A DNA stretch of 64,000 bases from Boswellia sacra. Taxonomy: Eukaryota > Streptophyta > Magnoliopsida > Sapindales > Burseraceae. Under the pieces are notes generated by a model, which saw only the letters and a program-made list of their open reading frames with translations, ran no database searches and was not told where the DNA came from. A program made the translations under genes and the position numbers. Below are positions 1-12,670 of the stretch, one piece after another; position 1 is the first letter of the stretch; every line of letters starts with the position of its first letter. The DNA lies in contig SNVD02015047.1 of NCBI GenBank assembly GCA_013180625.2, positions 310,001-374,000 of the forward strand, given 5' to 3'.

Positions 1-520
1 ATACCTGGGTCAACACATTACACATTCTAACCACGCAAGCAGCTTTGGCAATCCCTCAATCGTTTTCTCCTTGTAGCTTTATCACACTATTATTAATGTT
101 GCTTGCTGTTTTGAGGTGCTTTGCAAATACAGTAGAGTTTGATTTGGAAACTGGCGGATTGAGTAGAAAAAGTCTCCCACATGGTTTTGTGTTTGGGGCT
201 ACAACTTTTGCATGTCAAGTAGAAGGAATGGCTCTCGAGGAAGGCCGAGGACCTTGCGTTTGGGACCCTTTTGTTCGAACTTCCGTTATAATCAAATAAT
301 AATACTACATGCGTTGATATGTTTGATTGCTCTATGCATAAACATCTTAATCTTATTTTGTTGCTTTCATTTTCTCCTAATTGTGGCTAAACTTTTTTAA
401 TATGTATGACACAGTTTTTTTTAAATTTTTTTCTTGACAGCTGATAAAAGAAAAGATCAATCTACCGCAGATGTTGCAGTAGACCAATATCATCCTTACA
501 AAGTGAGAAATATCCATATG

Positions 521-521
521 A

Positions 522-580
<59 letters not shown>
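521..580. repeat. (ATAC)n/(TA)n microsatellite in intron 2
   Basis: Pure ATAC tandem repeat running into a TA run, within intron 2 of the first beta-glucosidase pseudogene. The corresponding intron of the second copy (after 38,905) lacks this expansion. Confidence 0.9.
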
Positions 581-583
<3 letters not shown>

Positions 584-1080
584 CTGTCACTTAAAATTTT
601 AAAAAAAAAACTCATTTCATATATCATAGTAAATGAATAATAAATGAAAAATAATATACAATAGTATATAAATTGCTACATTTATTAATAACATGATAAA
701 ATAGATCACAAAATTAAGCAAATATTTTTCTTTTATATTTATAAAGTATTAAATTGAAAGTGTTCTATATGCACCAAAATAAATGATATCTCTTGAAACC
801 TCTGGATAATTAAAAAAAATAAGATTTTACACTATATATGCACCTCTCAAGAGTTATATATTACAAAAGTTACCTCAAAAGTAATATGCATATTCTCAAC
901 ACATATTTTTGTTTGCGTTTACAAATTTATTTAATTCTTCACCTAAATATTTTGAAAAAAATCAAATTTTAGAAATCAACAATGATTCTCGAAGTTGGAA
1001 TCTAGTAGTTGTGGAGATTTAGATTTTGAGTTCATTTACCGTAAAAACTAGCTCTCATTTTTCTTGATTTATCCTTCAAT

Positions 1081-1146
1081 TATGTGTGTGCGTATGTGTG
1101 TGTATGTGTGTGTGTGTGTGTGTGTGTGTCTGTGTGCACGTGCGTG
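1081..1146. repeat. (TG)n microsatellite
   Basis: Imperfect TG/CA dinucleotide run in the same intron. The homologous place in the second copy (about 39,430-39,480) instead carries an ATAC/TATG repeat, so this is a hypervariable site. Confidence 0.85.
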
Positions 1147-2042
1147 CAGTTAAATTAAATTGTATCAAATTGAGAGATGTAAACAACTTATCAAATTGAA
1201 TCAGCTCCAATTTTTTTTTTTTTAGATTGGAGTATAGCGAAGATTACATGAGATTCTAACAAAACATGATTGATTGCCCAAAACTAAGAATTTCATCTTC
1301 TTCAATTGGTTATCTTTAATAATCATGTCAATAGAAGAGATTTGTACATATAAGTAATTTCATTTTAGGGTAATTTAATAATTCATATGTTCTTTTAAGT
1401 TAGAGTTTTCAATCTCAGAATTCCTTGTCACTTAAAATACAAAAAGTCAGTTAATTTGTTTATGAACACTTTTAAGTTTCAATCAACATTACATATTTCA
1501 AAAATATTTTAATGCCCTATTTAATATGATCAAATGCCTTTTCTGTTTGGTTAATTTATTCTTCTAATTTTACAGGAAGATGTTGATATTATGAAACATT
1601 TGAATTTTGATGCATATCGGTTTTAAATTTCATGGTCTAGAATTTTTCCAGGTAGTAATTAATCTCTTTTAATATCCTTTTGGATTACAATAATTCTATG
1701 GCATTAATCTTTGACCCTTTCGATGCATGTCATGTCATTGTTAATCTAGATGGAACTGGCAGTGTTATTAATTGGAAAGGAGTTGATTACTATAATAAAT
1801 TGATTAACTCCTTACTTAAAAGAGGTAACTATCTTTATCATGCATGAGAGAATCCTAATTAAAAAAAAAAAATGACCTATTTACTTCTAGAAACCTTCAA
1901 TTATACTATGCCAATAAAGAGAAGTATATATGAAGTGTTAAAATTTTTTCATGTAGGTATCACCCAATACATGAATATTCATCACTTTGATCTTCTAGAT
2001 GCACTTGAATAGAAGTATAAGGGATGGTTAAGACACAAAATA

Positions 2043-5000
2043 GTGTAATTCTAGGCTTGGTAATAGGGCGGGGCGGGTTCAGGGCGTCAAGTACCTATTC
2101 CCGCACCATCAAACATTTTTTTGCCCAGCCCTGCCCCATTGCCCTGGAACAGGGTGGGGCGAGGCGGGGTGGTGCAAAATTTGATAGACAAGACCTAGCC
2201 TCGCCCCGCCCTATTGCCCTAGAACAGGGTGGGGCGGGGCAATATTTGAAAGACAAGACCTAGACCCTGCCCGCCTCACTCCGCCTAATTTAAATCTTAT
2301 TAAATTATTTAATCTAAAATATAAACATATTGATGATCATTATTTAAAAACTACAAAAAGCATTATGTTCAATGTACTTCATTTAAAAAATAAATACATA
2401 CATCTATAGATTTCAAAAATAACAATAAATATAATTTATAGTTGACCTAAAATAAAATAAATACACACATTATATGTATTCTAAAATGCTTCACAATCAA
2501 ATCTAATTATCCAACAAACATTAAAACTGAAAAGAAATAAAGTTAATTTCTATTAGATAAAAAAAATAATTACTCATAAAGTTTATATAAGTTCTCATTT
2601 ATATTGGCATTACACAAGTTAAATTGTACTTCAACTCAAATAGAAAAAAAATTAATTTATATTAGATAAAAAATTTATTAATCATAAAGTTTAGATAATT
2701 TTTTTTTTTTACATTGACATTATGTAAGCTAAATGGTACTTATACAAATTAGTTATATCATCTAAAAAATTAATGACCACTAATTACTATTTGACTTTAT
2801 TAGTAATAATATTCAAAGTGTATTATTGCTTTTAAACTAGTTAATGGGTAATTTTTCAAATAATTTACAATATAATTAAATAATTTTATAATAGCATACT
2901 GATTTAATTTCAATCTAATAACAAAAATATGATTGACATATACCAATTGATTACCATTACATGTATATATAACATTAATAATTCAATTAATTAACTTAAA
3001 TTGCGATAAATCATTTGTTTAAGGTTATAAGATTATTCTTATCATATTTTTATTTATATATTTAAAAAATAATATATTGATTATATTAGAGGTATATATT
3101 TTGAAAATAATCTTGTTAATATTGTAATTAGTACTGGTAATCTATATCAAGATGGTATATATTATACAAATTTAATTTCTATAAAATAAAATGTTTTATT
3201 TTTTCATTATAACATGACTAAATTAATATTAATATATCAAAAGATTCATAATTTACTGTTCATCATCGGCAACCGACAAATCACCCATCAACAGATACAC
3301 CAAATCGTAGATTGGGCACCCCTATCATTCTTCCCTTCATCTCCATCACCAAAATTTCACCGGAAACCCCTCAAAATGTCCAAAAACAGTTCATTATAGT
3401 CACTATTCGTCGTCGTCAACCGACGAATGATATCTTACCTCCACCGACCGGTGAGTGGTATCTCACCTCTATCACCAAGCCATAGATCGATCCTCTCCGT
3501 CAACTTTTCCTTCTTGGCCGACTGCTAATTCCTACCAAAAAGTCTTCAAAACCCAAAACAAAAAAAAAAGAAAATCAGATTGTAGGCTTGCTTGGATAAT
3601 ATTATGAGCCCCTGAACCTTTGAAGAGTTACAGTGGAGTCCTTTAATAACTCAGAATTTGCAGTTTAACCTATTTCTATGCAACCTTCATACATTTTGAT
3701 TCTTGCAATTTAGTCCCAATGGCTTATTAGGCTTACCAAAGCATTTCTGAATGTGAGAAGCATGAGATTGCCTTCAATAAAGACTTAAATTTTGATGGGA
3801 TTCGATGTCGTCCTTATGTGAAAATTATTCTTCTTGACTTCCATGATCATTATGTCAAAGACAATGGTCTGAAAACTTGAGGAAATATTTTTACGATGTA
3901 GATCTTCCAGAAGATATGATGGTTGATTGTGGTGCAATCTAACTTAAAGATTTTGTTTTTGAATGGTGGAGGGTTTAGCGCAAATATTGGAGAAACACAG
4001 GAAAACTTCCAACATTGGACCGGATGAAACATTTAGTAATTGATACTTTTCTATCTTCATATCTTAGACCTAGATATATGTCTCAGCGTCAAAAAGTGGT
4101 AAGTTATTGATCTCAAAATAATGAGTATTGTGATAATGAAGTTAATTTGGATCGATGAGATAGATTAATTACCCAATACTATGAGTTTTGTAAGAACTCC
4201 CTTATTGTCACTCAAATACCTCCCCAAATTGATCCTTCTCCTATCTTTACTCCATATCTTTGTGAGAAAGTCTAACCTACCAAGTATGAGATTGTAGAGG
4301 ATAAAGTTTTAGAAGCAAGAGAAGAAGTTAAGGAAGATGTTGAGAAAGTAGCTATGTATGACGAAGTTCCAAGTGAAGATGATCATAAGGTTGAGATTCA
4401 AGTTGAAGATGTTGCAGTTAAGATTGAAGAGAGTTCTATGGAGTTAGAGCTTATGGTTGAATTTGAGTCTTTACATGTTGAAGATTTCAAGGTTTGAAGT
4501 CGTGCCAGTGGTTGATGACAAGCCAATTGAAATCATTCATCAGTCTAAAAAAGAGGACTCCAAACCAAAGATTGAAGTTGAAGACTTCAAACCAAAGACT
4601 GAAGTTGAAAACTCCAAACCAAAGATCTTTCGAAGTTAAACTATCTTATGAAGAAAAAATTTTTGAGCCTCTGAAAACACTTCAAGAAGTTATCTCCAAG
4701 TCCAATATTGATGTTGATATTGATTTTATAGGTGTGAATCATGTGTTGGATAAATGCTCAAACCAAAGCATGCTTGTCTCTATTTTGAAGTCTCTGTGAT
4801 GTTGATTGCTTCTTCACCAACATTGACGTCCATCGATGCAATATTGCCTAGTTTTCAAACACTAGTATCTATGTTTTTAGACTATCGTGAAGTGAAGACT
4901 TGGATTGACGACTTTCCTATATTTGTGTAAGACAAGACTTGGTGCTTTATTGTGTTTTGGCAATATCTACCTTGAGCAACTTGCCAGGAGCCAAGTTTTT

Positions 5001-5428
5001 TCAAGCGGAGGAGAATTGATACAGCATGATTTATTTTTACAACAAGGATAATTTAGTCTTTTCAATAATTTAGTTATTTAAAGTTTAATTGAATTAGGAA
5101 TTTATGATTTATGGATTTTGACTCAATTAGGGATTTTGACTTTTCCTAATTTGATTCAAACCCAAATTGTTAGTTTAGGAATTTTGACTCAGATAGGGAT
5201 TTTGACTTTCCTAATTTGACTTAAATTCTAATAAGGTTAGATTAGTAAAAAAATAGGTTTTTATTATTATGTTGTTAGATATTATTCAGACATTGATTAT
5301 TTTCATAAAAATGAGTTATTATTCAGAGAAGAGTGTGGACTAGTTGTTTGATTATTTGAGTGAGTGATTGTTGAGTGAGTGTTTGTTGGTATTTGAATTT
5401 TGGTTTGTTCTTGTTATTGTTCCCCATC
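2043..5428 (+). mobile_element. Degraded gypsy-like LTR retroelement replacing intron 5/exon 6
   Basis: Foreign sequence between the end of beta-glucosidase exon 5 and a surviving stub of exon 6. It begins with a GC-rich block of GGGGCGGG/CCCCGCCC repeats (about 2055-2285) that may be a separate element end. Around 3,950-4,090 a broken frame reads like a Ty3-gypsy Gag (RKYWRNTGKLPTLDRMKH, then SSYLRPRYMSQ). About 4,300-4,640 encodes an acidic, Lys/Glu-rich stretch with repeats of the type KPKIEVEDF. A purine tract at about 5,004-5,015 is followed at 5,017 by TGATACAGCATG, which resembles the polypurine tract and start of a 3' LTR running to about 5,428. No protease, reverse transcriptase or integrase is seen, so a non-autonomous or deleted element is likely. 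Family is inferred. Confidence 0.6.
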
Positions 5429-7004
5429 AGTTGGCCACAACATGATTTTAGTCCATGCATCAGTAGTTCAGAGATACCGTAAAGTGTATAAAGTAAGATC
5501 ATCAATTTGTTTTTTCTTTTTGTTTCTTAATTTGACAAAGAAGCGAATAGTTATTTAACTTGTGCACATTTTCAGGCGAAACAAATGGGAAGGATTGGGA
5601 TTGTCCTAGATATTACAAGGTATGAACCTCTAAACAAAAATCAAATTGACCAACTAGTAGCTCAAAGGGCAATGGCCTTCCATGCTGGATGGTAAAATGT
5701 TTACTCCTTAATGATCTTCTACTAGTATCGACACTATAGTATTCTATTAAAAGAAATCGAAAGAGGTACATAATCTTATCATTGTACATTTACATATGAA
5801 TTTAAGTTTTTAAGTTAAATGATTTCTTAATACTATAAGAAAACTAAAATAATCTAAAAGTTTAGTGTTCAATTCTTTTAGGATAAGGCCATCTTAGAAA
5901 TAGTTTAAATCATCATTGGGGCGTGTTGCACCCTTATCTATAGGTCAATTAGCTTCTTAAACTATATATCTTATGAAAATGCCAAATTATACATAGTTTT
6001 AGAATTTAATTAATAGAAATGAAGATCTGTACTCTATTAGCATTAGATCAACTTAATGGAAATACAAAATCATATATTTATCGTGATGTAGGTTTTTGGA
6101 TCCCATTGTCTACGGTGAGTACCCAGAAGTAACACGATGCAGTTTTGGCCTTAGAGTACCATGGTTCATCGAAGAAGATAAAAAAATGGTGAAGGGGTCA
6201 ATGGACTATTTGGGTATTAATCAGTATAGTTCTACCTATGCACAACATCCAATAGATCTGTTTCCTCTGATTTATCGTCCAACAAAAGGGGAATAAGTTG
6301 ACTCACTTGATATGGAAGAAGAGTTTGACGAACTTCTTGAAGAAAAAATAACAACGGGCCTGTCACGTCCTCCAAAATTATTGGGCTACAATTATGATAG
6401 AAATGTTGAAACAACTAGCAAGACTTCTCTTAATTCCTTCTGGGAAAATAAAAAATTGAAAAGAAGATTATACTTCAATTTCACCTTGATGTATAATTCT
6501 TTTCACTTTTGCAGATGAGAATGATGGAGAGCCGATTGGTGCACATAAGTTATTTATTCTTTTATCTTAAACAATGCTTCTTTTTCATAAATAGACACAC
6601 ACACACACACATATAGAAACCACACTACATATATAGGCAAATTACCTTATTTCAAAAATTTAGCTTAACTCTATCATGAAGTGAAATTTGCAGGCAGATG
6701 CTGTCTGGTAGTACAATGTACTACAATGTACCATGACGTACCTTTGGGTATGTACAAGGTTTTGATGCACATTAAAAGTAGTTCCTCCTGTTGTTATCAT
6801 AGAAAACGGTAAGTTAATATCGAATGTTGATTAATTAAGTCAAATTTTTAAAGCTTCCACTAAATAATGGGGATGGACTTTGACAATTTTGAATGGAATA
6901 GAGGATACACTTCAAGGTTTGGCATTGTTTATGTTGAGCGCAAGGGCTTGAAGAGGTATCCCAATTTGTCGGCTTATTGGTTCCAAAAAATGCTCAAAAA
7001 ATAA

Positions 7005-7661
7005 TTAAGCTTCTACGCTATCAGAATCAATCTTTGATAATCTTTAAGTGACTAATTATATGCTATAATAAGGGAAGTGGTCATGTTGTAATAAGTATCA
7101 ACCCTCATAGAGTTGAGAGTTGATCTCTTACAAATAAATTATCTACTATGCCTTCTACTCTATTTTCATTAAGATGTTATATTTATCTTATATTTACTTA
7201 TAAGATATAATTAATTATCAATATGAAGAGGACATCTATAAATAATATTATAATGGGTCAGGCTAATGGGACTTAAATTTTTAACTTAAATATAAGCACT
7301 AACTAACTATCATTCATCCCAATATTATCTAATGGTTGATAGGGAACTTAAAACTAAGATAGTGGACATCACTTGCACTGATTTATTTCTTAATTATCTG
7401 AAAAACAATTTTCTTTTTTCTTTTCATCATGTTCTCCGCTTTTTATCTTCACCAAGCAAGACCTTACGACTCTTTTAACATCAAATTCTTCCTTAAACAA
7501 AATTGATTTATTAAGAAAGAGAAAATAAAGAATAAGTTGTTTGAAATTCATGAATGACTTTCTAAACGTTTATGGGTTTTATTGTAAATCTTGCATTTTT
7601 TTTTCTCCTAGATCTTTTTTGCAAGTCATCTCGAGGCATTGAAACACATCCAAGCAATTGG
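7005..7661. other. 3' flank of beta-glucosidase pseudogene 1 (duplicated unit)
   Basis: No gene seen. The stretch is clearly homologous to 42,677-43,349 downstream of the second beta-glucosidase and ends exactly at the CACTA insertion. It supplies the flanking sequence that proves the insertion site. Confidence 0.85.
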
Positions 7662-7679
7662 CACTACAAGAAAAAATGT

Positions 7680-8220
7680 CATATTTGGCGGTCAAAAAAA
7701 CGACACCAATGGCACCGTCAAATATAGTCTATTTGGTTATATTTGGTGGTCGGTCAAAACGCCAAATATAATAACACCGATATTTGTCACATAAAAGCGC
7801 TAAGTATAACGGCAAAGATACAGTAGAAAAAATTACATATTTGTCACTTTTTTTGTCAAATTTGTTAAGTTGAAACGGTCAAAATTTTTGAATTGCAACA
7901 TATTTATCGCTTTTTACCCAACAAATATGGTTAACTTTTTTAATTTTGTCATATTTGACGCTTTTTAAACGATAAATATGATTTTGTAACGGTTATTTTT
8001 TTGAATTTCATCATATTTGGCACTTTTGAACTGATAAATATGATTTTGTAACCGATGATTTTCTTAAAATTTTATCATATTTGATACTTTTGAACGATAA
8101 ATATGGTTAATTTTTTTGAATTTTTGCATATTTGGCGCTTTTTGAATTAATAAATATGATTATATTTTTGAATTTCATCATATTTGACGCTTTTTGAATT
8201 TGAACTGACAAATTTTACGA
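7680..8220. repeat. CACTA left subterminal repeat array
   Basis: About eight degenerate repeats of roughly 65 bp, each with ATATTTGRCRCTTTT followed 15-25 bases later by GATAAATATG. In CACTA elements, arrays in this position bind the TnpA-type protein; binding here is inferred. Confidence 0.75.
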
Positions 8221-8624
8221 TAAAGCAATTCTAGTAGTTTTCCAATAACATAACTGTTTATTGATGAATATGAATATGATGTAAAACATTAGAAAGAAAA
8301 AGTTCTGTTCAATTCACGAAGCATTACAGCATATCAGTCTAGAAATTAATTAATGCTTTCATAACATTTAAATTATTCAGTTGTTTATCAGCAAACCATA
8401 CAGGAAAGCTGCTTGGGTTATTGAATCTGAACCTAGATTTTGACAGTATACAATTCTTCAAGTTTTTCAAGAGATAAAAGCAAAAGAGAGAACTGCTTTG
8501 TTAGATTATATAGAATTACAAATAGCATAAGTACAACCACCTATAAAACATCATAATCCATGTTTCATATTTGTTGTGAAAGAAGCAGTTAACCCATTAA
8601 CCAGACGATTATATTAATATTTTA

Positions 8625-9120
8625 AAGTAAACCTGAATTGCAAATTGTCCAGTCCCTCTAGCAGTAGCTGTAACAAGCACTTTGTTTCCAGATTCCATCT
8701 TCTAGTGCATGGGTTCATGTGAGTGGGCATGGATGTGGAAGACTCTAGACTAGGATTTGACCAATATATAAAACACACCTTTTCTAAAGCAATTGATGCT
8801 GTTAGCCCAGAAGTAAGCATGGCAACAACTTGTGGATCTGCTTTTGGAACTGGAAGGATGTGCTTTGAAGGAAACTGTCTCATGGAAACAATCCATAATT
8901 GATGAGATAATTATTTGATTCAACAGTTTTATGAGCACTCAAATGTAAAGACTTGAGGACATTTATCAAATCAACCAGTGAAGCAACCTGTGGTAGACAA
9001 ATTCAAGGATAGCATACCATTTGATATTCAGCATAGCCCCCAAATATCATGATGGCAGCAGGAGTGCCAACTTTAAAGTCACTAACAAAGTCCTCTACTG
9101 CTGCAATTATTCCTACTGCT
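8625..9120 (-). pseudogene. Captured fragment of NQR/ZADH2-type quinone oxidoreductase
   Basis: Three consecutive exon pieces on the minus strand: about 9003-9117 (AVGIIAAVEDFVSDFKVG, then FGGYAEYQM), about 8781-8889 (FPSKHILPVPKADPQ, then MLTSGLTASIALEK), and about 8630-8690 (MESGNKVLVTATARGTGQFA). These match the GroES/Rossmann junction of medium-chain NAD(P)H quinone oxidoreductases of the plant NQR or ZADH2 type, where the glycine-rich nucleotide-binding motif normally reads VTAAAGGTGQFA. Introns are retained, so genomic DNA rather than cDNA was captured. The N-terminal half and everything after the first Rossmann strand are absent. It cannot make an enzyme. Confidence 0.78.
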
Positions 9121-9397
9121 TGCAAGGTAAATCATAAGGAGCAATAATTTTACAGTACTAAGATTACCAACCACAAGATCAACCAAAGGATATCAACTAC
9201 TTAAGTTCCAGCATTGCACCATGACATTCAAATATAATTTATTCACTGCAAAGACAGCATCAAATGGCAGATAAGAACTAACACTGTCTTTGATGCCAGA
9301 GAAATAACAGCCTAAGCTGAAATTAACCTGTCCATTGTCCACAAACTGGCCTTGTTATGCATGCAGAAACAAATGGTAGTAGTTTCCTAAACTCTGA

Positions 9398-10191
9398 TTA
9401 ACTGTTAACAAATAGTGAAAATAAGGACAAAATATCTAAAACCACAGTATCAAAAGAGTCAATTTTGAAAAGTTCTCAAGTAACCAGAGTGATAGAAATG
9501 ATGAGCTGGACCTCTCAATACAACTTGGGAGAGAAATGGAAACCATCTATCAAAGGAAGGGAAATCATAAGTTCCTTTATGATACTATCTTTTTAGTCTT
9601 TTCTTTACTTCTTTGATGTAGTTCACAACCAGAAAGCTTGTAATTTAACAGTGAATAGAAGAGGCCACTACATAAGCTGCTTTTCTGACCTCCAAGAGGA
9701 AAAAGAAAGGTAAATCTTGTAGTCTTCTTTTGACAGCAAGGCTATAAAAAAATGTCGTAAAAGGGACTAATGAATTAACACCACAAGAGCAAAGAGGAGA
9801 AAACAAGATTGCATCAAATTAACGAGCTCTATAGTTTTTTTCATATGCTCAGCAAATACAAGAGATTATGACTTAAAACAATTTTTTTTGAGCCATTCAG
9901 GCCACAAACAGAAAGTGGAGCAAGGAAAAGGAGGTCACAGCCAACAGGAACTCTTACTTTTAAATAAATAACTGCAGCAAACAAAAAAAGGATTGCTGAT
10001 AATCACAAAAACTGTGATAATATGATGGTTCACATCACATACAACTACAAGAAACTGAGAAATTTCATGGCTCTTTCCCCTGTCTAGATTTGCAAGAAAG
10101 GCAGCAAAACGAACTTATAGTAACACATTTCTGGGGAAAAAGACCTCCATAAATAAGCTTGAATTGACTATAAGATTTCTTTTCCACCAAT
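9398..10191. repeat. Internal direct repeat, copy A (no SINE)
   Basis: About 794 bp that recurs at 12,671-13,684 in the same orientation at visibly high identity. Copy A keeps the unoccupied SINE target CTTGAATTGAC near 10,158-10,168. It also overlaps the 3' side of the captured O-fucosyltransferase exon 4 read-through. Confidence 0.88.
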
Positions 10192-10209
10192 ATATACCAA
10201 TATTCTACT

Positions 10210-12656
10210 TGATAACCTTTTATTTTTTTCGTTTTTCCATTTTTGCGAATTTCTGGTATGCTTTCGACAATGCGTACATCATATCTCAGTGTCTGAATAA
10301 AATGCTCAACATCATAGATACCTTGGAAACCACTGTACATAACAAAATAGTGTGACTGCACTTATCCTATCAGATGAATTGTAACAGATTTTATCAGAAG
10401 TAAAATAAACTTAATGAGCATCTCAAAAGTAGATGAGAAAAAAAAAAGTATAATGAAGGAAAATATATCTTGTGTAATCCTTTCTAAATTACATGAATGA
10501 TTGATACAATTACGATCAGATACACTTTACATAAAGAAATTATTGCAAATTGTACAAGGATCTTTTGTTATTTGCTAGTTCAAGATTTAAGATACAAATC
10601 ACATAAAGATCTAAATCTAGAATAAATTAGTTGATATGAAGAATATTTAAAAGAAACTTCAGTCATAATTCAAAATCACTTACAAAAAGAAAAACATTTA
10701 TTACTTTAAGCGGAAAAAAGGCACGAATATAGATTTATAACCAAACAGCCAACAATCTTCACTGAGATGACTAGGAATTATAGAAAAAGATATAATCCCA
10801 TTCACTTGAAAACCTAAATAAATTGCATTGCAAAAAATAAAATGTGTAGTACAATTTTTACAAAAATAATGGGAACTTCTTATCATAGTTGATACACTTT
10901 CTTCCTGTAAAATTTTCCTTGTATCCAAAATTAACCCATCAAGATTCAGCAAACACACTTCTATATCATTTTGGTCAGGGAATCAGGGTTATAATCACAA
11001 GTTAGCCATTAATACATGACATGCAGCATGATACATCTCACAAGAGACAGCTTCAAATGTATCTTTTTATGCTCAAGACTCTCAAACAAGATCAAGTGCA
11101 ACATTCTCATACATTACTATTATATGATTAGAGTATTAAAGTCATATCTATATATTCAGTTATTTCTCATTTAAATATACACCTATTAAGAAAAGGATCA
11201 TATAAGAACAACTTCCTTCACTAAATAGGAGTTATAGCAGCTTTCAAAAGCAATTTGCCGTGCATCTAATCCAGAAAACATAATGTTCAAATAACAAATG
11301 TTGTTTTACTTAACAAATTTGTACACACTACCATGTAAGAGATTGCTGCATAGAAATTAAAACTAGTGCAAAGCAGCAGTATATTTCAGACCACAAGAAA
11401 AAACAAATAAACGAAGAGACTGAAAAGATTATACCTGTCATCATGCCAGAAGGAGTTTGCATCCAACTCAGGCATCACAAGTGTCGCATTCATGATTCGT
11501 GCAGCAACAACAGCATTATAGATCTAGAAATCCATAAGAATTTAAGTTAATTACACAAATTAAGTCCATCAACCAGGAGGAGAAAAAGAAGAAGAAGAAG
11601 AAGAAGAAGAAGAAGAAGAAGAAGAAGAAGAAGAAGAAGAAGAAGAAGAAATTCATTAATAATTGAATGATTTAGTAGCGATTCTTGATGGATTGAGTCA
11701 CTCTTGCAATTTTACTTAACATGTAACTTTTGTGTAAGATGTATATTTACTTTTGAGCACAGACAAAGAGACTGTCATTAAAAGGAAAGAGAAGATAGAA
11801 GAATTTATCTCTCTTTTTTGGTATGGATACATTAGTCTCTCTATCAGTCAATATAATTCTTAAAGATAACCAGGCATAAATATAGTCTATGATATATTCT
11901 TCATGAATAGATACAAACTGCATTATGTTGTTGATTCAGACCACCATTACAACGAACATGAAGATAGCCATTGGTCTCTTTTAGAGGAGCTGCAACAACA
12001 TAAAAGAGCATAGGACAAATTTATAATCGAAGTTTGCCAAAATGCATAGAACTCAATAATAAATTTCATTTCATCCAATCTACTAGTGACATTTTCTTCA
12101 GCCAAAATTAAAAACATACGAGGCCAATTGGACCGTGGAGCAGACGATGGCCTCCAACCATTGGAATTAGCACTTTCCCAAAGTTCTTCCACATTAATCT
12201 GCTTAAAAATGGCAATAACAAATGACATCGCCAGAACAATTAGTAATTTCAAGCAAAGATAATTTTTTAAAAAAAATCAAACATACCTCCAACTTATTAC
12301 AATTCAAATTTCCAGGTTACTCTCTCATGTTCGATATCACTCACAACTACCCTCAATTTTCAGTATTATTTCAAATTCACATTTCCAGATAACATGGAAA
12401 TCAAAGATTCAAAATTTCCATTTTCTCAGCAAACAAACACTGTTTGAGCTAACAAACAAACAAACTAACCAACCTTGGAAGGGGAGGTAGACCCACGACT
12501 TTCGGTGAGAGTGGCCGAGAATAAGAGAGAAAGGGTGCAGATTAAGAGAACAACAACCACAATCATCAGCTTCCCTACCAATCCCCTCACTCCTGGTTGC
12601 TTCGCGTGCAGTCTGTGGTGGCCAAGGCCAGGCCTGCAAAGAAACGCACAAATCAA
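10210..12656 (-). pseudogene. Captured fragment of plant O-fucosyltransferase family gene
   Basis: Four exons in correct order on the minus strand. Exon 1, 12,474-12,656, has a basic start and a hydrophobic segment (GKLMIVVVVLLICTLSLLF), the type II Golgi anchor of the family. Exon 2, about 12,120-12,198, reads INVEELWESANSNGWRPSS. Exon 3, 11,435-11,522, reads AARIMNATLVMPELDANSFW. Exon 4, 10,210-10,332, reads GFQGIYDVEHFIQTLRYDV. Exon 3-4 junctions have GT-AG signals. The part between exon 2 and exon 3 that normally carries the glycine-rich RCNGG motif is missing, as is the C-terminal half, so no active enzyme is expected. Members are putative GT106-type Golgi glycosyltransferases. Confidence 0.85.
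11587..11650. repeat. (GAA)n microsatellite
   Basis: About 21 GAA triplets in an intron-like stretch of the captured O-fucosyltransferase fragment. Confidence 0.95.
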
Positions 12657-12670
12657 TGAAAACTAAAACA

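Larger units (their letters stand above)
45..7004 (+). pseudogene. Beta-glucosidase pseudogene 1 (GH1, BGLU44-like)
   Basis: Decayed GH1 beta-glucosidase; the family hydrolyses beta-glucosides or mannosides and this type is secreted. Recognisable exons: 45-285 (signal peptide, then GFVFGATTFACQVEG), 441-502, 1576-1651, 1741-1825 region, 1956-2042, the end of exon 6 (about 5429-5491), 5576-5691, 6092-6410 (DYLGINQYSS), a 32-bp exon near 6515, a degenerate exon at about 6690-6810 ending in IENG, and the last exon about 6870-7004 ([18 protein letters not shown]). Lesions against the 38.4-kb copy: start ATG is TTG at 45; exon-1 donor GT is TT at 286; stops at 1624-1626 (exon 3), 2010-2012 (exon 5) and 6294-6296 (exon 8); most of exon 6, including the TLNEP acid/base motif, is replaced by a retroelement; exon 11 is missing. 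Clearly a pseudogene; family assignment is from motif recognition. Confidence 0.93.
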
